Assembly: GCA_029531795.1 (NCBI GenBank)
Contig: JAPEIS010000004.1
Coordinates: forward strand, 2,852,001-2,916,000
DNA from: Sclerotinia nivalis
Taxonomy: Eukaryota; Ascomycota; Leotiomycetes; Helotiales; Sclerotiniaceae
Reading direction: 5' to 3'
DNA length: 64,000 nt
In this document: one piece after another, positions 50,476-61,681 of the stretch
Layout of the letters: each line of letters opens with the position of its first letter
Numbering within the stretch: the first letter of the stretch is position 1
Program-made: the position numbers and the translations under genes
The notes under the pieces: generated by a model
What the model saw: only the letters and a program-made list of their open reading frames with translations
Database searches by the model: none
Told to the model about the DNA's origin: nothing

Positions 50476-52376
50476 ATGGTTTCCTCAAAGAGCTCGATGG
50501 AAGCTACAGGTGGTGCTGCACCAGGGCAAAATGCCTTCTACTCCAACCCCGAAAAAAATGTTCGAGTAAACGGAAATCTCAATGTTCCTTCCATCACACT
50601 GCGTACCATCTTCATGACCATATTGGTTGCCATGGGTGGATTCATCTTTGGTTATGACACTGGACAAATTTCTGGATTTTTAGAAATGCATGTTTTCCTT
50701 GAGAGGTTCGGAGAAAGAAGTAGTGATCTGGTGACACATCCTGCTGGGTACTATTTCACGAATGTGCGGTCTGGATTAATTGTTGGCTTGGTAGGTTCCT
50801 TCTTCATCCTCCAGTTCGAGGACATCCAAAAATGCATTTACTAATTAATTCTTCAGTTATCGATCGGTACATTGATAGGATGTTTGGTTGCTGGACCTCT
50901 TGCCAATAAATTCGGGCGCAGAACATGTATTCCACCTTTCTGTGTGGCCTTCTGTATTGGTGTTGTTATACAAATGGCTATTGGCAAAGGTGAGTGGGTG
51001 GGAATGGTAATGGGAAGATGGGTTGCTGGTTTGGGGGTTGGTGGACTGTCTGTTCTTGTACCAATGTACATGGCTGAAACCTCTCCTGTTCCAGTGAGAG
51101 GAGCTGTTATTTCGTGAGTATCCCTCCTCAAATATCTTTCACATTTCAAAATTAGCATTGTTTCAAACGAGGTCGATGATTAGGGAATGCACCAGCTAAC
51201 GCACTGTATCACAGATGTTACCAACTCTTCATCACTATCGGTATCTTCACCGCCGACTGCATCAACTATGGGACTGAAGCCTTCAAAAGTACAGCTTCCT
51301 ACCGAATTCCTATGGGCGTTGGCTTCATCTGGGCAATTATTCTTGGTGTCGGTATCCTCTTCCTTCCAGAAACTCCTAGATTCAATTGGAACCATGGAAA
51401 GCCCGAAAAAGCTCAAGAAACCATGGCCGGTTTCTACGGTGTCGATGAAGCCCATCCAATGATCCAGGCCGAGGTTGCTGAAATTGAGAAAGTTCGCGCA
51501 GCAACTGTTGGTGACCATCCATGGTACGAAGCCATTACCGGCCCAAGGATGCTCTACAGAGTTTCTCTCGCAATGGCCTTGCAAATGTTACAACAACTCA
51601 CTGGTGCCAATTACTTCTTCTATTACGGTACAACAATCTTCGCTGGCGTCGGTATTAAAAACTCCTATGTCACCGCTATGATTCTTGGTGGTGTAAACGT
51701 TGGAGCCACTTTCTTTGGTGTTTACATGGCCCGTCACTTCCGTCGTCGCGAATCCTTATATATCGCTTCTCTGTGGCAAACCATGTGTTTCCTTATCTTT
51801 GCATCTGTCGGGCAATTTATTTTTAAGGATGCCGCAGAAGGAAGTCACACTGCTAAAACTTCTGGAACCGTTATGATTGTCTTTGCTTGTCTTTTTATCG
51901 TCGGTTTTGCCAGCACATGGGGACCCCTTGTCTGGGCATGTATTGGAGAAATGTTTCCATACAGATACCGAGCCGTCGCAATGGCTTTTGCTACATCGGC
52001 CAATTGGTTCTGGAATTTCATGCTTGCATTTTTCACCCCCTTCATCACGCAGGATATCAATTATGCATATGGATATGTCTTTGCAGGTTGCAATCTTGCG
52101 GCTTTCTTCGTCGTTTTCTTCTTCCTTGTTGAATCGAGCGGAAAGACGTTAGAAGAAGTGGATGCTATGTATCTGATGGGTGTCAAGCCTATTGGAAGTC
52201 ATGCCTTCCAATTTGATGGCGAGCTGAGGGAGTCTTTGGGTACCGATATTAATACCGATGCCATGAATTTGGAGACCAGAAATGGTAGAGTCCAGAAAGT
52301 TAATGAAGCCGGTCAGGGTGGTGTTTTCCACGATGAGGGCCTTTCAGCAGGAAACAAACCTGTTGTGAAGGAGTAG
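50476..52376 (+). CDS. MFS hexose transporter (sugar porter family)
   Basis: Three exons: 50476-50790, 50857-51113 and 51215-52376; introns 66 and 101 bp; 577 aa, typical for the family. Seen: GGFIFGYDTGQISGF (TM1, D61), PLANKFGRRTC after TM2, GRWVAGLGVGGLSVLVPMY, ETSPVPVRGAVIS, LPETPRFNW (variant of PESPRW), QQLTGANYFFYYGTTIF (TM7 hexose signature), WGPLVWACIGEMFPYRYR and VESSGKTLEEVDAMY. Both N- and C-termini are polar and cytosolic. Known: sugar porters with QQLTG..YFFYYG are mainly glucose/hexose uptake carriers. Inferred: high-affinity hexose uptake; the substrate cannot be fixed from sequence. The S-C codon pair is split across intron 2 in the right phase. It stands alone, without sugar-metabolism neighbours. 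Confidence 0.93.
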
Positions 52377-55300
52377 AGTTGAAATTCGGATGTGAAATTT
52401 CGAGGAAATTAGCCTGTCAATGCTTGACGGGTCTAAGTGCCTGGGAAAAGCCGGCGCGTCACTGCGCAGTTGGGGCCCAGATGAGATGACATTTTCTTCG
52501 GTTTGTTTATTATTATGTTGATGTCTAATGACTGTCTTGTTTTGTAATGCATAGCGTGGGTTGGATTGGACTGGGCTTTTGCACTGTATATATATACCAC
52601 GAATATCTATTTAATTGATTGATGAATAAAGTACTTAGGTTTTAACATCTATTTCATATCTCGAATCCTTGTTTCCAATGTTGCCATAGACTTAAATTGA
52701 AGAGAAAAAGGAACTGGCCGTAATATGATAAGTTATTAGGGAGGTCAATACTCTTTCATGAATAGCATCTATTTCTCAGGACCAACACAGACGAACACCC
52801 CCTCCCATCTAATCGTTTGGTCAATCGCCGCAGGGCCTATGCGCAACCGCCCAAGGTTTCGTTACATATGGATAACAATTATGCCCGAGAATTCTTTCAC
52901 AAAACTGACTATTGTCCAAAAATTATGTTACCCTTGCAAATCTCACCAGGGAAGTTATAAATCTACTCTCATACATTCCAAGATTTTGCTCGAGATTTTC
53001 TGGTTCCGACGTCGAAGATGGCTTACAGGATTCTACGAAGTGGTAGTTTAAACGAGCAAGAATTGTGCTGAGGATTAAGGGGCGTAGGTATGGGGGAATG
53101 GTAGAAAATGAGTAGGAAGTTTCGCTCTTTGTCCCACCATTCTCTAAACAACTTATGGGAAGCAACAAGATCTCAAAAATCAGTTCTACAAAGCGACAAA
53201 GAGAAGCCTGTACACCGGCATACAATCTGAGTGCATTCTACATATGAGATATGGAACAAAAGAAGCAGTGATGAATGCAGAAATCCGGGAGACTTACCGT
53301 ACCACAGTTGTCCCCTTTCGCTCCCTTCAGAGCCCTAGCCGCTTCCAAAGAGCCCTTTACAGGCGTGGTTAGACGTTGGTGTTTAGCTACCCAGAAACTC
53401 CTGGTAGCTCTCAGCAACCGCCCAGCATACTTCCAAAAATAAGATGCGCAAAAAAACTGCAAAAGAAATCCCGTTTACGCAAACTACGCGCTTCATACAG
53501 GCTTCCAAACTCCTCATGAACCTTCTAACCGCTCCTCATGCGACCTTCACACCCAACTCTTTGAAATAAATGAATATTTTCCTACAGCAACTGAACTTTG
53601 CTCATATACAGAAATGTCAACGTGTCATGACTTCATGAGACAACGCTTCCGCACATTTCGCAAACAGCGAAAAAAATGATGCCAATTTCATAGAAACCTT
53701 GTCGCAAAAATAAGATCACAGCATTAGAACTTTGAACGATGATCGTGTTGAAGTTGAATAACTGCCTGAGAAGTTTACTTTGAAAGGGAGTTCCTAGAAA
53801 AAATCACCAAACATCCCGCTTTGAGACAAGCTACCAAGAATTTATTCGTTGATCCTAATTTCTACCAACACACCAAGAATTATCGACTTCTTGATCAACC
53901 ATAACTCTAATGTCGAAATCATTTGAAAATATTCGAGTAGCTAAAATTGCTGTTGATGAATAAATGAAGGAGGGAGGATGGTGAAATAGAGCATCATGAT
54001 AGTCTTATAGACCGAGACGTGCTAATCGGCACCGGAGCGGGCTCCAATGTATCTTACCATTTCGAGCCCGATGAGAGGAAAGATAAATCCGGAGATTTTC
54101 TTCCATCCTTTAAGAGGAGTCACATTTATAGAATAGCTTCGCGGCGAAGATCGACAGATTTGTTAATCATTCCTTTGCCAAACAACTTTATATTGCCTCT
54201 CTGCTCCCCTCCAGCAAATTACATGCCATGTCGGACTTACAGAATCAAACATTTTTGCCGACAGATATGGATTATTGCACCCGTAATCAGTAAGAATCCT
54301 ATCATTCGCCCCTCTAGAGGTAGCATCATTCGACACGTAACAGCCAACGAACCAAGCATCACCGAGCCACTCTCTTACAGCTGAAGTCATTCGCATGTAC
54401 GAGTACGGAGTACAACCTTGTGAGCTTGTCTTCTCAAATCCACCAATCCATTCTCACATCTCAAATGGATCCGTCACTAGCTACACGAAATCAATATCGC
54501 TCTTGGACGTTTACGGCTTTGCCATGCTTCCGAAATCCACACCACACCACACGGACGAAGCGATGTGGGACAAAAGTTCCAAGGCAAAAAATTAGATTAG
54601 AATAGATTAGAACAAGCATGGAAGCATGAGAATGAGGTTGAATTTAATCTCTTAGACTCAGTTATCGAGGGACTGACTTACCTTAATCTAATAGCGAGGA
54701 CGGTAATTACTGTTATGGAAAATTAATGAGGAAGGGAATAGATACTGTACCGTGAAAAGCTTCTTGAAAGTTTCAAATGTCCTTTTGGTATCCTACATGA
54801 TTGGATATAGAAGAGGACAATAGACATCATCACTTAACTACACCCTAACCCTAACTGTATATTGCCATCGGAAACTCCTGTCCAATTATCCCTAACCACT
54901 ACACCCTTGTGATAACTATCCCATCTTTTACGTCATGAGGACCTTTTTACCAGCCCAATCAATCCCAAAAACTGCCAAAATCTAGTAAATCTTCACAGGA
55001 ACAAGGCTTAGCCTGCCTTGAGAACTTAGCAAGTCCCCTACCCTAACCTTACCCTTTTTAAAGCTTCAATATCCAAACGTCTTGAGACCCGGCCCCTGTC
55101 AATTATTTCACCATTTTTATTGCACTTCTGAATTACTGTATATAAAAAAACTGCACACAAGAGACATTCATAATTACATTCATTATACATTGTGACAAGC
55201 ACTACAACTGACCTCATTTTAAGTAAACGAATCTGTAGTTGAGTGTTTGAGATTCTTCTGTGAACAATTAAACAATTGGACAACTAATTCGTGAGCAAAG

Positions 55301-55540
55301 TGCCGACTTTCCAGAATACGGGGTAGAAGAAACAGGATACTTGACCCACTGCATATTAGGTGTCTGCATACTGCAAGCCTGTACCAAACAGGAAGGAACA
55401 GAGTCAGCAATTTGTTGAAAGTCACGAAAACGTTTTACATATTACCCTTCTCCACTGTCTCAGTCATTCCCTTTTGACTCTACCATCTTACTATATCTTC
55501 ATTCTGCTTCTTCTCATAGGGGGAAACAAACCGGAAGAAT
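52377..55540. other. Gene-free 3.2 kb region
   Basis: Transporter 3' UTR followed by AT-rich sequence with no supported gene. It includes a TACGGAGTA word at 54404-54412 and three telomere-like CCCTAA patches between 54843 and 55055 (own entry). A CT-rich stretch (about 55440-55515) precedes the next gene. Confidence 0.55.
54843..55055 (+). repeat. Scattered telomere-like CCCTAA words
   Basis: CCCTAACCCTAAC at 54843-54855, CCCTAACC at 54890-54897 and CCCTACCCTAACCTTACCC at 55037-55055. This is too short for a telomere; it may be an interstitial trace or ordinary promoter sequence. Confidence 0.4.
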
Positions 55541-56239
55541 ATGACAGGCTCATTCTGGCACAACATCCTACCATTTCGAAGACCATCATCATCAGCTTCC
55601 TCAACCTCAACAACATCCGAATTTATAGATTCGTCCTCACGCAGCAGCCTCAACTTAAGTGTTCAATCCAGCCACAAAGTATCCCGAAAGCGACGAGAAT
55701 TATTTGGTGATTTTGAGTATTCTCTCGATAACGGGAGTATGAACGCGAATATGCAAGAACCTTCGGGGATGGAGAGAAATTACTCCGGTAGAGATACTGG
55801 ATTCCCAGAGCCTCTAAGTCATGGTACGTATTATTCTTCCTTTCCCTTCTCATTCGCACACTGCTCAAGATGGGTGCCGAGATTCATGGGAAGCTGACAC
55901 AAAATAGATCGTAATACAACACTTCGACATCCTGAAGCAGATACTTCACCATACGCAACTCTCGAATCCACCGAACTTGATATCCATCGTTCTCATTCAC
56001 GACTTTCCCTTAGGAGACTCCATAGCAAACATAAAGGATCACTTCTGAGCATACCCTTACACGAGGAGGTGGAGTATACAGATGAGACAGAAAAGGATGT
56101 TGTGAAACAAAACGATCTGGCCGATTCAGACAGAACAGTAGAGGAATATGTAGAAATGGAGGGCAAAGATGATCAAGAATATAGATCCGGAGAAAGAAAG
56201 AAGGGGATGCTTCAAAAGCTGAATCTACATAGAGGTTAG
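55541..56239 (+). CDS. Hypothetical Ser-rich, charged protein, 204 aa
   Basis: Two exons, 55541-55823 and 55908-56239, with an 84-bp GT-AG intron (donor GTACGT, acceptor AAATAG) in matching phase. No known domain. The N-terminal half is Ser/Thr-rich (SSSASSTSTTSEFIDSSSRS) and basic (KVSRKRRELFGDFEYSL); the C-terminal half has SRLSLRRLHSKHKG, then an acidic stretch (EEVEYTDETEKDVV) and a basic end (RSGERKKGMLQKLNLHRG). It has no signal peptide and no membrane segment and looks largely disordered, with several likely phosphosites. It ends 240 bp from the stop codon of the convergent hydroxyisourate hydrolase gene. The frame and the splice site are my only support; it may be lineage-specific. 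Confidence 0.6.
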
Positions 56240-56481
56240 ATGCCAAAGTTGAACAACGAAGGTGCAGGCAGTTAGGAGTTTGGAAGGAACAATCTTGATG
56301 AACACAGAACACAACGCAAAACTGAGCGGGATTTTGATCAAGCAAGCGAGGAGTTCGATGGGTTTGGAGTTCGGAGGTCCGAAAGGTTGATAATATTATC
56401 CCGTTGTAATTATTTCTTTCTCTCAATAGAACCATGAAATAACTTGTTTCATGGGAATAAACAGAAGTATAATATCCCAAA

Positions 56482-56874
56482 CTAACTTCCGCGATAAGTT
56501 GTATAACTGTATGGACCCAAAAGAAGAGGAACGTGGAAATGTTCTCCTTCCTTGACCACGAAGTTGAGTTCAACGCAAGGAAAGAAAGTGTTTTCATAAC
56601 CATAGTATGCGCCAGTCTCGAATCGTAATTTCCACATGCTGGATCCCACTGGCAGATTCTGAGATACTGTTTTTCCTCCTTCAACGATCAATTCGCTGAC
56701 CTTCTTGGACCCGGCATCATTATTCCAGTTGGCAATTCGACCGTCGGTATTCGTAATGGCTCGAAAGATGGTCGATTCCTCGGAAAGGCAGACCAAAGTG
56801 ACATTGATTCCGGCAGCTGGTCGACCTGTAGTTGTATCGAGGGCGTGGCACGTAATTGGATCTCTATCTGCCAT
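56482..56874 (-). CDS. 5-hydroxyisourate hydrolase (transthyretin-like)
   Basis: Single exon, 130 aa, the family's usual length. Seen: N-terminal DPITCHALDTTTGRPAAGI with the catalytic His, TDGRI with the conserved Arg, HFHVPLLLGPYSYTTYRGS with the second His, and the diagnostic C-terminal YRGS. The catalytic set is complete. Known: it hydrolyses 5-hydroxyisourate, the product of urate oxidase, to OHCU in purine degradation; it acts as a homotetramer. No PTS1-type C-terminus is visible, so it is probably cytosolic. The start is the first ATG of the open frame (56874, MADRD). Urate oxidase and OHCU decarboxylase are not in the window. Confidence 0.93.
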   Translation of the reverse strand: MADRDPITCHALDTTTGRPAAGINVTLVCLSEESTIFRAITNTDGRIANWNNDAGSKKVSELIVEGGKTVSQNLPVGSSMWKLRFETGAYYGYENTFFPCVELNFVVKEGEHFHVPLLLGPYSYTTYRGS

Positions 56875-57759
56875 TTTGGTAATGTGCAAAGTGGATGGTA
56901 GCTGAGGGATAATTTGTGAGGAGATAGCTTGCAGACGTTCGTTGGAATATTCAGAGGTGGGGTTGGTTGCGGGGTATCGACTTGAACGGTGGTGGATGAG
57001 TGAGGATGGCAGGAGGGAAAGACTTATCCTCTACCAAGATTGAGCTGGTTTGGGATAATAAAAAACCGTGGACAATGCAAAGAAGCTAAGGGACTATCAC
57101 AGCATATTCATATTCATATTCATATTCATATTCAATATCTGCAAAAAGGTTTGTTTTGTTGAAAAAGAAATAGCTACCTTGTAATGAAAACTTGCCTCGC
57201 AAATCGGAGATGGCCGCTTCAGCCTTGTGATAAGGTTACCTAACCTTACGGGGCATACGTTAAGCCGTCACGTGGCGATTCCTAACAAATGGGCAGAGGC
57301 CAGCCATCAGCCTCGAAGTTTATTGTAAGATTGATTACCTGCTACCTACTGCAAAATTACCTTGGAAACGACATTGATTTCATGAGAATGCGAGGAAGTA
57401 GGAATGTATTGATCTGATGATAAAGCTGGTAGATACTAGACATCTTGCCGAGGCTAGCGAATCAAATCATTAGCGCACTTGTGCGTTTGACAACTTGCAA
57501 GACGGAAAGAATGGAAGAATACGTCAGAAGGCAAAAGATACTAGATAATTCTAGAGCTTACGAGAATTTTATTCTAAGGAGCTGGCTCAAGGGTAACAAC
57601 AACACAGTAATTCGGACTCGACTTCCATCATTCACAATTTCCATTATTTTTTCTTTCTATTCTGCCTTCTGCCTTCTGCCTTTCTATTTCAATCTTTTGC
57701 CTCATAATCAAATATACTGAACATCTTCGCCCGCTCAACCCCCCCCAACTACCATCAAG
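56875..57759. promoter_or_regulatory. Divergent intergenic region, HIU hydrolase / GET3
   Basis: 885 bp between diverging start codons. It holds five CATATT hexamers at 57103-57132 and a CTTCTGC repeat with a C-rich run just before the GET3 start (about 57660-57750). No further gene is visible. Confidence 0.5.
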
Positions 57760-58845
57760 ATGTCCACCGCCGTAATAAACACAGACGACGATCAACTCGA
57801 GCCTACCCTTCAATCTATTCTCGATCAAAAATCTCTTCGCTGGATCTTTGTTGGTGGAAAAGGAGGAGTAGGAAAAACCACCACATCATGTTCCCTAGCC
57901 ATTCAACTCGCCAAAGTTCGTCGTTCAGTCCTACTCATCTCGACAGATCCAGCACATAATTTGAGTGATGCTTTTTCACAAAAGTTTGGAAAAGAAGCTA
58001 GACTTATCAATGGATTTGAAAATTTGAGTGCTATGGAAATTGATCCAAATGGGAGTATTCAGGAACTTATGGGACAGGCCGAGGAGGGTGAGGGACCAGC
58101 TGCGGGGATGGGTGGAATGATGCAGGATTTGGCTTTTGCTGTTCGTCCTCCTTGCTCTTATTATATATAATTGGGAAAGCTTATTTACAAATGTCTTTGA
58201 TAGATTCCTGGTATCGATGAAGCTATGTCCTTCGCAGAAGTCCTCAAACAGGTTAAATCTCTCTCCTACGAGACCATCATTTTCGATACCGCTCCTACAG
58301 GCCACACCCTCCGCTTCCTCCAATTCCCTACCGTTCTCGAGAAAGCTCTTGCAAAAGTCTCGCAATTATCCACACAATTCGGACCTATGTTGAATGGACT
58401 ACTTGGAGCCAACGGTTCTCTACCTAATGGGCAAAACCTTGGTGAGATGATGGAGAAATTAGAAGGCCTCCGTGAAACCATTTCCGAAGTAAATGGTCAA
58501 TTCAAAGACGAAAATCTCACCACTTTCGTTTGTGTCTGTATACCAGAATTCCTCTCTCTCTACGAAACAGAGCGTATGATACAAGAATTATCATCCTATC
58601 ATATCGATACTCATTGTATAGTGGTCAACCAATTACTTTTCCCCAAGAAAGGAAGTGATTGTGATCAATGCAATGCGAGAAGGAAGATGCAGAAGAAATA
58701 TTTGGAACAAATTGAGGAGTTGTACGACGAGTTTAATGTGGTGAAGATGCCCTTGTTAGTCGAGGAGGTAAGAGGAAAGGAAAGGTTGGAGAAATTTAGT
58801 GAGATGCTTATTACACCATATGTTCCGCCTGCTGGGGGATTGTAG
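57760..58845 (+). CDS. GET3: Guided entry of tail-anchored proteins ATPase Get3
   Basis: Two exons, 57760-58140 and 58204-58845; 340 aa, normal length. Seen: P-loop GKGGVGKTT (residues 33-41), [12 protein letters not shown] (switch I), [26 protein letters not shown] (switch II), the zinc-binding C280-x-x-C283 pair in [13 protein letters not shown], and the C-terminal [10 protein letters not shown]. Known: a cytosolic dimeric ATPase that receives tail-anchored proteins from Sgt2/Get4-Get5 and delivers them to the Get1/Get2 receptor in the ER membrane. The intron joins A127 to I128 exactly in phase, but its donor is GTTCGT, unlike the GTAAGT/GTGAGT of most neighbours. Confidence 0.95.
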
Positions 58846-59482
58846 ATTTTTAGAGGAAGATATACAAAGAATTGATATTTGATACCCATGTTTCATGCAA
58901 TTTATGTCACACCTCGCCAGGCACTCGCAAGCAATTTTATACCAATACCCCCATTGCATTCATGAAGCTCTACCTGCTACATTCATCCAATAGTAAGCAT
59001 ATCGTTGATTAACTACTGGCTAGAAGTCTTGACTACCAATCTCCTGATCAAAACGAATAGTGGCACAAATAAGTTTTTTGCAGCGAAGGTTTTAAATCTT
59101 GCACTTGATTTCAGAAATGTGATGCGCTCTAGGGGCCTATTTATCTGTCGCCAAGTGCTTCATCTAATTAGCCACCACATCATCATACCGTTTTATTCCC
59201 CCTCCTTAGATGTTTTCCCATCCATCTAAGCTCATGTCCCGAAAACCCTAGGAGATCAGAATTTTGAGCTAGCTTTTCTTTTAAATGCTACCACCAGCCA
59301 GTTTGCCCAGTCAAATAGTCCTCGCAGTATCGCATCTTTTCGTTCAACGCCCAGCTATCATTCCTTTTCCTGCCCTTCCTTATAAAATCTACTTCCCAGA
59401 CAAGCCCTGCGTCCACGCTTAAATCATGTTTTGCTGTTGTCAGTTCCTCCGTCTGAACAATCACCGCATTCATGAATCATAC
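58846..59482. other. Intergenic, GET3 to F-box-like gene 1 (convergent ends)
   Basis: 637 bp between two stop codons of converging genes. Short frames only; nothing recognisable beyond presumed 3' UTRs. Confidence 0.55.
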
Positions 59483-60397
59483 CTAACACCCCAAAAGGTC
59501 CACCGGCTTCATATTAAAAACCTTCCTAAGTCTCTTGTCCCCTTTATAGCACAATATTCCATTTGCCCACAAGTCGCCCCCAAATGTCTCATTCAAGTCC
59601 TTCATTACCTGCTCCATTGCTTTCACATTAGCCCCATGTCTTAACTTCTTTAACCACCCGTTCTGATCCCAATAAGCCCATTCATCCCACGCCGTATTCA
59701 CACTAACCACCCTCTTTACTTCGTTTCCTAAGTATGCATCGTTTCCCGATATTCCTGTCTTACGGAAAAGTTCCATCCATTCAGAATACAATCCCCATGT
59801 CTTATCCGCATCTTCATTCTGACCAGCAAGTAATTCTTCACTTTTCCACCGCAAATGCATAGCTTCCGAAATCCGCTGCATCCATTTGACATCCATTTTC
59901 ATCTCCTCAGTCCTCATCGGATTAATCTGAACACGTTTTAAACTCCCCCATGTTTTTCCTTCGGTCCTCTCATCACGAATACTCCATTTTCCTCCTATTC
60001 TAGAAAACAACATTTCAGCCCATTTTAGATCATCCGAGTCGGTTAAGTCCAGATTTACTTGTAGAGATTGGATATGCATAAATGCATCTTCCCCCAAACT
60101 TCCCAGGCGGAAAAGTAAATCGGCTGGCCAGAGTCCAAGGGCATTTACCTTCCAGAGGGAGATGATAGCTTCATTGTATAGTTGAACACAAGTACTTAGA
60201 AGACCGAGAGCGGGAATGGGAGAGCTTGAGAGACAAATGTCGTTTTGAGGGTCGTAGGGAAGGATTTGATAGGTATTCTTTAGAGTGCAGCGGTAAGTGA
60301 CACAATCGTACTGGGTTTGAAAGGCGTATTCATATATTTCGTCACGAATCTCCCTAGGGATGTCGTTTAACAGATTGAGAGGCTTTCGGACCTGCAT
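59483..60397 (-). CDS. Fungal F-box-like/2EXR-type protein 1
   Basis: Single exon, 304 aa. The start is the first real ATG (60397, MQVRKPLNLLND); the frame is open upstream but without ATG. Seen: LNDIPREIRDEIYEYAF at the N-terminus, the L.-.LP.EIRD.IY motif found in a large group of fungal F-box-like or 2EXR proteins, then LLSTCVQLYNEAIISLWKVN, and the C-terminal FGGDLWANGILCYKGDKRLR. Function is unknown; some members may act as substrate adaptors, but I cannot show an SCF-binding F-box. The neighbour at 60929-61681 is a diverged copy in the same direction sharing the N- and C-terminal motifs. Confidence 0.75.
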   Translation of the reverse strand: MQVRKPLNLLNDIPREIRDEIYEYAFQTQYDCVTYRCTLKNTYQILPYDPQNDICLSSSPIPALGLLSTCVQLYNEAIISLWKVNALGLWPADLLFRLGSLGEDAFMHIQSLQVNLDLTDSDDLKWAEMLFSRIGGKWSIRDERTEGKTWGSLKRVQINPMRTEEMKMDVKWMQRISEAMHLRWKSEELLAGQNEDADKTWGLYSEWMELFRKTGISGNDAYLGNEVKRVVSVNTAWDEWAYWDQNGWLKKLRHGANVKAMEQVMKDLNETFGGDLWANGILCYKGDKRLRKVFNMKPVDLLGC

Positions 60398-60928
60398 TTT
60401 GACCCGAAAAATTGACGCTGAATAGGATGCTTGGTAGAAGTTATGAGCTGGGGCTCGCGGGAATTTTAGATGTGAAGGTACAGAGATTGACAGTTTAGAT
60501 ACAAGTGTTATATTGGCGCATGTTGAAATTGAAGTATGCACACTGGGAAAAGATAAAGTAACATACTACACATGGAAGTTACATGTGGAGGAAATGACAT
60601 TGTTAAATCGTAGCCTCATTGTGCATCATTGATTCCGCGGCTGAAGAAGCTGTGGTCCGCGCCGGTAACCCGCATTTTGTATATTCTCCGATGATTTTCA
60701 CATGGGTTTGTTTAAGTGCATGAGTTGCTCGTATCTTTCAAGACCTGTTAGGCTGCGGAATTTGACATTATTGAAGATGATCTAAATTTGGGAACCTCAG
60801 ATGATAGTGACGATTGGTTGTAATGAATAAATTGAACCTGGTTTTCAAAAAGTGACTAAGTCTCAACTCGAAAGCTTTGGATGTTCTAGAACTATGAATC
60901 AAGCGGCGCTGATTTCTTCAGCAATTCC
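60398..60928. other. Spacer between the two F-box-like paralogues
   Basis: 531 bp, promoter of paralogue 1 and 3' end of paralogue 2. Nothing else seen. Confidence 0.5.
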
Positions 60929-61681
60929 CTACCTACGTCCGGGTATAATTTTAATCTCTCCATCTCTTGAGTCAAGCTTGAAATCTTCCACAATCTGCTT
61001 CCCTTCTTTCAAACACAGCACTCCATCCACATATAAACGTCCGCCGAATTTATTGTGAATTCCATATAACAGCTTCCTTGTATCTGTCGTATCAATCAGC
61101 ATCTCAGCCAACCATTTCCTCTTTGCCCAAGGAGACAATCGAGGCCAACTAGTGTTTATCATCCAAGTCCAAGATTCCTTGTCTGTCGAAGGAATACCAG
61201 GATACTCCTGATATAGCCTCCCATCGACTATTTCTCCATTCTCCCTCAGATCAAGGATATCCTCGAACTCCTCTACCGTTTGTGGCCGTTCTTTATTCGC
61301 CTTGATCGTAATACCGTGCAGTTTTTGCAAAGACCCTGCCGCTGCTGCCAGACTCCTCCCGACCCATTCTAATTCATCCCAGTCTAACACCTCCAATTGT
61401 ATAAGTATATGCCATCGTGCTGTTTCGCCAAGCATTGAGTATATATTTTCGAGTTTGAATTCTAATTGAGGAAACTCCCGCAGGCTCAACCCTTTGTGCT
61501 CCCAAATTACATCCTTGCATTCTCTATGTATTTGTTTGCATGTTCGAAGTATGGAAAGTGATTGCGCGACTCCTATAGACCATGGTAAGAACGTAATGAT
61601 ACCACCCGGGCTCCCGAGAATGTAAGTGTAGATTAAGTCGCGGATCCCTCGTGGTAGCGTTTGGAGGAACGGAGGAGACAT
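60929..61681 (-). CDS. Fungal F-box-like/2EXR-type protein 2
   Basis: Single exon, 250 aa from ATG at 61681 (MSPPFLQTLPRGIRDLIY). The frame stays open upstream to about 61876 but without an ATG; a short upstream exon cannot be excluded. Seen: the LP.GIRDLIYTYIL motif, LRTCKQIHRECKDVIWE (the common second motif), and the C-terminal FGGRLYVDGVLCLKEGKQIV, which lines up with FGGDLWANGILCYKGDKRLR of paralogue 1. Low overall identity points to an old duplication. Function unknown. Confidence 0.72.
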   Translation of the reverse strand: MSPPFLQTLPRGIRDLIYTYILGSPGGIITFLPWSIGVAQSLSILRTCKQIHRECKDVIWEHKGLSLREFPQLEFKLENIYSMLGETARWHILIQLEVLDWDELEWVGRSLAAAAGSLQKLHGITIKANKERPQTVEEFEDILDLRENGEIVDGRLYQEYPGIPSTDKESWTWMINTSWPRLSPWAKRKWLAEMLIDTTDTRKLLYGIHNKFGGRLYVDGVLCLKEGKQIVEDFKLDSRDGEIKIIPGRR

